NCBI GenBank assembly: GCA_030609865.1 | Contig: JAUWSZ010000106.1 | Span: 1-7,260, forward strand | Length of the DNA stretch: 7,260 nt | Source of the DNA: a bacterium | Lineage (GTDB): Bacteria; Desulfobacterota; DSWW01 | Direction: 5' to 3' | Shown: positions 7,216 through 7,260 of the stretch, in pieces | Numbering within the stretch: the first letter of the stretch is position 1 | Layout: each line of letters starts with the position of its first letter | The notes under the pieces: model-generated | What the model was told of the DNA's origin: nothing | Seen by the model: only the letters and a program-made list of their open reading frames with translations | Databases searched by the model: none | Program-made: the position numbers and the translations under genes

Positions 7216-7260
7216 ATGCGCGCATTCCCGGTTCCGAGACACCCGGTTCGGTCAGAACAA
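7214..7260 (-). CDS. Possible 3' end of an upstream gene (last 14 codons plus stop)
   Basis: One minus-strand frame is open from the window edge to TAG at 7216..7214 and would encode a tail reading VLTEPGVSEPGMRA. The stop would sit 8 bases before the synthase start, the close spacing expected inside a pfa operon, where a PfaA-type protein often precedes PfaC. Only 14 codons are visible, with no domain content, so this could be chance. A second frame has an early TGA at 7254..7252. The third frame, which is that of the synthase itself, is also open. Confidence 0.3.
   Translation of the reverse strand, partial: VLTEPGVSEPGMRA

Noticed and set aside
7000..7242. 80-codon minus-strand frame beginning upstream of the synthase start
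   Set aside because: It overlaps the KS N-terminus in another frame, has no recognisable content, and would conflict with a well-supported KS start.

Overview
The window is almost entirely one minus-strand gene, 6..7205. It encodes a 2399-residue iterative megasynthase of the Pfa (PUFA / 'secondary lipid') synthase family. Domain order is an active ketosynthase (KS), a chain-length-factor-like second KS (CLF), an acyltransferase (AT), a disordered Pro/Ala and basic linker, then two FabA-like dehydratases (DH1, DH2). Each DH is a double hot-dog. There is no ACP, ketoreductase, enoyl reductase or acylglycerol-phosphate acyltransferase domain, so the protein must work in trans on an ACP carried by a partner (a PfaA-type protein) together with a PfaD-type enoyl reductase. 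Neither partner lies in this window.

Layout on the minus strand: 7260..7206 is the upstream junction. It may hold the last codons of a preceding gene ending at TAG 7216..7214, overlapping a weak AGGG ribosome binding site. KS is at about 7205..5856, CLF 5774..4416, AT 4088..3036, linker 3008..2421, DH1 2411..1236 and DH2 1163..15. The stop is TGA at 8..6, and only 5 bases follow it. No RNA gene, mobile element, CRISPR or terminator is visible.

The organism looks like a Gram-negative bacterium with roughly 60% GC (judged from sampled lines, not computed). The gene avoids TTA, CTA and TCA codons over long stretches, which also explains two very long mirror-image open frames on the plus strand. 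Fusing a PfaB-type AT into a PfaC-type protein recalls the Pfa3 proteins of myxobacteria and ORF B of thraustochytrids more than the separate pfaB and pfaC genes of marine gammaproteobacteria. A deltaproteobacterial-type lineage is therefore a reasonable but weak guess.

This is a recognisable family, not a wholly new system. The points worth a second look are the fused architecture ending at DH2, the divergent dehydratase active sites, the uncertain AT specificity, and the 5' junction, where the reading frame stays open to the window edge.
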